Shown one piece after another: positions 3,966-7,118 of a stretch of 7,118 bases of DNA; position 1 is the stretch's first letter; each line of letters begins with the position of its first letter. The position numbers were made by a program, and so were the translations under genes. Source of the DNA: Spirochaetaceae bacterium (GTDB taxonomy: Bacteria; Spirochaetota; Spirochaetia; Treponematales; Breznakiellaceae). Below the pieces are notes generated by a model. That model had not been told where the DNA came from. It was given only the letters and a program-made list of their open reading frames with translations, and did not search any database. Location of the stretch: NCBI GenBank assembly GCA_031280705.1, contig JAITGJ010000260.1, forward strand, positions 1-7,118, read 5' to 3'.

Positions 3966-6900
3966 TTATCCCGCCGGGCAGACGGACGCCGCGGTGTTCC
4001 AGCCGCCAAGCACGGCGGAGAGCGATTCGCTTTCGCCGTATTGCGCGCCTGTTTCAGCGGTAATTACGGTGCGCTCACCGGGCATCAGGGCAAAGTAATT
4101 ATCACTGTAGAACACCGGAAGCGCGTCCGCGCCGTCCGCGAGGAGCCGTACCCGGGTCTGCACTGCGGGGATGCCGCTGTTGTTGGCAATTTCAAACCGG
4201 CAGAGGACAGAACCATCCGGGAGCGTTTCCTTTCCGGCGGCGCGTATGTCGAGCGGGGCCGGGGGCAGCGTATTAAGCGCGCGGTAGTCCTGGTAAACCG
4301 CCCGGTTGTGCCAGTAAAAATTCCCGCCCAGTACGGTTCCGTCCGCGCTCCGAAGCGTGAGGCGGAGAAACACCACGTCTGTCGGTGAAGCGCTGAAATC
4401 GGCGCGGGCGATCACGCGGCCCGATGCGTCGCTTTCAAGGCGCTCCATGGCGTATTCCCGTTCAAGGATACGGCGTCCGGCAAGATCAAAAACAGCGGCG
4501 AGAACCGTAATGTTGTCATACTGTTTTGGCGTGGCGTTTACCAGGAAAATACTGTCATCACGGGGGTCCCACGCGGGATGTACGGGCTGATTTCCCGCGC
4601 GGACGCCGAAATAACCGCCGTTAATATCAAGATACCAGTCATAGGTCTGCCACATAAATGACGGCCACGACGACTGGCTCATCCACATAAGCAGGCCGTT
4701 GCTCCGGCGTGCGGCAAGGGCCTCAAAAAGTCCCTTGTGGTTTTCAAAGTTGATCATCTGCGCCATGCGGCAGAAATCCTCAAACCGGTAGGCTGTTCCG
4801 GCATCGCGTACCATTTTGAGAATATCTTTTTTGTATGCGCGGAATACCGGATCGTCTGGAGAAGGATTTTGATCCCGTACCGTATCCGCCGGAATATCAA
4901 ATGCGCCGTCCATGTAGCATTTGAGCGCCGCCATGTAGGTATTTGCCGGGCCGTTCATGTGATAGGTCCAGTCGTGGAGCGCCCATACTTCGCTGATGGG
5001 CCAGCGGTTTTCCGCCCGGACAAATTTCCTGATGCTCTCTGCTGCGGGCACATTGGGGATGCCGCGTTCACTGCGGAGTACCGGCGAGGTAACATCGTTA
5101 AAATACTGTTTGATGCCGTTATTCCCGCCCGGCGCGGCAAGGGAATATCCCCCGCCCGAACCGACCGGCGGCATCGCGGAGTTGGGAACGTAAAAGCGCG
5201 TTCCGTCATGGGCCGCTGTGCGCTCCCGAAGTCCCGCGTCAATAGCCGGGGGAGGATTTGCCTCGTTGCGTCCGCAGTACAGCGCGAGCGCGGCGTGGCT
5301 CCGGACGCGCCGGATCTTGTCCACCGCGTTGTCCAGAAACAGCGCGGCGTCATTGGGATCAGGCCCGTCCATGGGATTGGCCAGCCAGAAATCGTCCCAG
5401 ATGAGCACACCGTATTTGTCGCAGGCATCATAAAACGCGCGGTGATTGGTCATGCCCACCCAGTTGCGGATCATCGTAAAGTTTGCTTCCGCGTGCAGGC
5501 GGACTTTGCTGTCGTACACCGCGGGCGTATCCCGCTTGAGGCCGTCATCCATGCCCCAGTTCCCGCCCTTGCACACAATCCGTGTTCCATTGCAGTACAG
5601 GGTGAGCATATTGCCGTCAACCGGATACGTAAACTGCCGCACGCCAAACCGGAACGTCTTCCGGTCCGATACGGCTCCGTTCACCAAAACTTCCGCGCAC
5701 GCGGTGTAGAGAAACTGCTTCCCGTAGGTGTTGGGCCACCAGAGTTCCGGTTTTTCGATGATGATATGGTCAATCTCCGCGCTCAGCGTTTCTCCCGCCG
5801 CCAGGGAAAATGTTTTTTCAAAAACAATATCACCGGGAAGTATGCGCCCCCGCACCAGCGCGGAACAGTCGCCGCCTGAATTTGCGATTTCCGTTCTGAA
5901 CACAAGATCGGCTTTACTGTCGTCAAGAATATGGTCCCGCAGGAGGCTCCGCTCAACGTCTTCTACGCTTTCGGCATAAATATGAAACGCGCGAATCCGC
6001 GCGGGAACCGGCGCGCCGTTGACCGTGCGTCGGCGGAGGATGGTAAACCGGATATAACGCGCCTTTTGCGGCGTAAAAAACGGGATGGGTACTATGCCCT
6101 CTCCCCAGCCCAGCGCGCCAAAATCAATCTGCGCGACGGCTGTGGACCCCTGTACGCTGCCGGAAATGGCGTGTCCCGTAAACGCGCCGGTCCCCGCGCT
6201 TTCGGGAACGGCAAGGCGGCCAAACCATTTGCCGTCAACTTCGCCGCCGGGAAAGGCGTCGAAGTTGACCCAGGTTTTTCCATCCACGGAACTTTCGAGC
6301 GCGAATGTTTCCGGGTGGCGCGATTCAAGATCCGCCGCGCGAAAACCCGTCTCCGTGCCCCACACAATGGTAACGGACCCGGTGGTAATTTCCCGGCCCA
6401 TGTCGATAGTAAATCCTGTCCCGTCAGTATCCTTCCCGATCCATTGGGTATCTTCCCGTCCGTCTGTAAGCGCGGCAAGCGCCGTTTCCGTATAATCGTC
6501 CGGGGACGTGATCACAAGCGGCCCGGCGCGGGCAAGGTCCTCCGCCTGAATAGCCGCGCTTTTTTCGCTGACACTGAGCCGGGTTTCCATCCAGGGATCC
6601 AGCAGCCGCGCGTGGAGGGAATAACTCAGGTACACATCTTCGATAATGCCCGTGTCCCGGCCCCGTATGGTGGGAAGCCAGTCCCAGCCCACAGCGGCGT
6701 GGATGGTGGGATTATCGGCCCCAAGCGCGCCGCCGTTGGGGAGCGGCCCTTCCGCCAGCCCCTGCGTGGTTACTTCACCGGGGGTGTCGTTGCGGTAAAT
6801 ACGCACGGCAAGATAATTGACGCCCTTTTGCGCGCGGGAGGTAATATCAAAGCGGCCCCGGACAAAGGCCCCTTCGATACTCCGCGCGCGTGCGGGATCG

Positions 6901-7118
6901 GCATTGGGCAGGACTTCGCCGTTGAGCCATACGTCCGCCTTCCAGTTGATCATGTCAAAATTGAGGAATATCCGCCCCGCGGCCTCTCCCCATGCCTCAG
7001 GAAGATTAAAACTCCGCCGGTACCAAAAGTCCGCGGTAAAAAACGCCTCTGAAATCTGGAACTGCCCGTCATCGTAGTTGGGGTCCGGAACGGCCCCCGC
7101 GGCAAGATACGAGACAAG
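3966..7118 (-). CDS. Family 2 glycoside hydrolase, 5'-truncated by the window edge
   Basis: The frame is open from the right edge to TAA 3968-3966, giving 1050 visible residues. The ATG at 6953 is internal: the 55 codons before it encode typical GH2 N-terminal sequence (DPNYDDGQ, DFWYRRSF, FLNFDMINWKADVWLNG). Numbering from that ATG, the domains are: jelly-roll sugar-binding domain to about 113; a discoidin-like insert at about 155-328; the Ig-like domain at about 345-440; the TIM barrel from about 441 (CKGGNWG 461-467, MIRNWVG 494-500); and C-terminal beta-sandwich domains from about 780. The likely acid/base is E564 in GRNE, and the likely nucleophile is E629 in SERG. Architecture recalls exo-beta-D-glucosaminidase and beta-mannosidase relatives, which remove terminal sugars from oligosaccharides, but that glucosaminidase subfamily uses Asp as acid/base whereas this protein has Glu, so the substrate is open. 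Any signal peptide lies outside the window. It converges on psuG. Confidence 0.93.
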   Translation of the reverse strand, partial: LVSYLAAGAVPDPNYDDGQFQISEAFFTADFWYRRSFNLPEAWGEAAGRIFLNFDMINWKADVWLNGEVLPNADPARARSIEGAFVRGRFDITSRAQKGVNYLAVRIYRNDTPGEVTTQGLAEGPLPNGGALGADNPTIHAAVGWDWLPTIRGRDTGIIEDVYLSYSLHARLLDPWMETRLSVSEKSAAIQAEDLARAGPLVITSPDDYTETALAALTDGREDTQWIGKDTDGTGFTIDMGREITTGSVTIVWGTETGFRAADLESRHPETFALESSVDGKTWVNFDAFPGGEVDGKWFGRLAVPESAGTGAFTGHAISGSVQGSTAVAQIDFGALGWGEGIVPIPFFTPQKARYIRFTILRRRTVNGAPVPARIRAFHIYAESVEDVERSLLRDHILDDSKADLVFRTEIANSGGDCSALVRGRILPGDIVFEKTFSLAAGETLSAEIDHIIIEKPELWWPNTYGKQFLYTACAEVLVNGAVSDRKTFRFGVRQFTYPVDGNMLTLYCNGTRIVCKGGNWGMDDGLKRDTPAVYDSKVRLHAEANFTMIRNWVGMTNHRAFYDACDKYGVLIWDDFWLANPMDGPDPNDAALFLDNAVDKIRRVRSHAALALYCGRNEANPPPAIDAGLRERTAAHDGTRFYVPNSAMPPVGSGGGYSLAAPGGNNGIKQYFNDVTSPVLRSERGIPNVPAAESIRKFVRAENRWPISEVWALHDWTYHMNGPANTYMAALKCYMDGAFDIPADTVRDQNPSPDDPVFRAYKKDILKMVRDAGTAYRFEDFCRMAQMINFENHKGLFEALAARRSNGLLMWMSQSSWPSFMWQTYDWYLDINGGYFGVRAGNQPVHPAWDPRDDSIFLVNATPKQYDNITVLAAVFDLAGRRILEREYAMERLESDASGRVIARADFSASPTDVVFLRLTLRSADGTVLGGNFYWHNRAVYQDYRALNTLPPAPLDIRAAGKETLPDGSVLCRFEIANNSGIPAVQTRVRLLADGADALPVFYSDNYFALMPGERTVITAETGAQYGESESLSAVLGGWNTAASVCPAG
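5970..6491 (-). other. Discoidin-like (F5/8 type C) domain inserted in the glycoside hydrolase
   Basis: Residues about 155-328 (numbered from the internal ATG at 6953) have the hallmarks of a carbohydrate-binding beta-sandwich: LTDGREDTQW near the start, FTIDMGREIT, a SSVDGKTWVNF strand pair, and ARYIRFTI ahead of a final RAFHIYAES strand. These match the usual run of F5/8 type C / CBM32-like domains (DG..T.W, the S.DG..W turn, and A.yvRf). The segment sits between the GH2 sugar-binding and Ig-like domains, where simpler members of the family have a short link. It could help hold the enzyme on its glycan. Domain assignment is by motif only. Confidence 0.65.

Noticed and set aside
4737..5879. 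380-codon plus-strand open frame opposite the glycoside hydrolase
   Set aside because: The opposite strand encodes a clear GH2 TIM barrel with both catalytic Glu. This frame is an antisense shadow caused by GC-rich codon use; its product shows no domain.
5931..7052. 373-codon plus-strand open frame opposite the glycoside hydrolase N-terminal part
   Set aside because: Same reason: the antisense strand carries conserved GH2 and discoidin-like motifs, while this product is Arg/Gly/Pro-rich with no recognisable features.

Overview
The window looks like bacterial chromosome of fairly high GC (well over half G+C by eye from about 720 onward), with an AT-rich insert (roughly 30% G+C) at the left edge. 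The gene families do not fix a taxon. The mosaic composition and overall flavour would suit a host-associated anaerobe such as a gut Treponema-type spirochaete, but that is only an impression. I found four well-supported genes, two of them cut by the window edges.

Layout. (1) 1-489, plus strand: the 3' part of an AT-rich gene for an acidic, aromatic-rich protein of unknown function. Its frame is open through the left edge. (2) 490-830: a gene-free stretch with four perfect hairpins and a questionable 28-codon hydrophobic ORF on the minus strand. Its last hairpin (723-752) is a credible terminator for the next gene. (3) 831-1649, minus strand: uppP, undecaprenyl-diphosphatase, complete with its catalytic motifs. 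(4) 1650-1985: a divergent intergenic region with an AT-rich island bracketed by a 9-bp inverted repeat and a TTGACA-type promoter candidate for the plus-strand operon. (5) 1986-2951 and 2981-3901, plus strand: a PfkB-family kinase and a pseudouridine-5'-phosphate glycosidase, 29 bp apart. (6) 3923-3950: an 11-bp hairpin between convergent genes. (7) 3966-7118, minus strand: a large family 2 glycoside hydrolase whose frame stays open through the right edge, with what looks like a discoidin-type domain inserted before the Ig-like domain.

How the genes work together. The psuK-psuG pair is a salvage route: the kinase phosphorylates pseudouridine, and the glycosidase splits the product into uracil and ribose 5-phosphate. 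UppP recycles the undecaprenyl carrier lipid for cell-wall synthesis and has its own transcription unit. The glycoside hydrolase converges on psuG and shares only the terminator region with it; it probably acts on oligosaccharides from host or plant glycans. No functional link among the three units is visible.

I found no clear undescribed system. The points most worth a second look are the AT-rich left-edge gene with its hairpin-dense 3' flank, which may be mobile cargo, and the domain insertion in the glycoside hydrolase.
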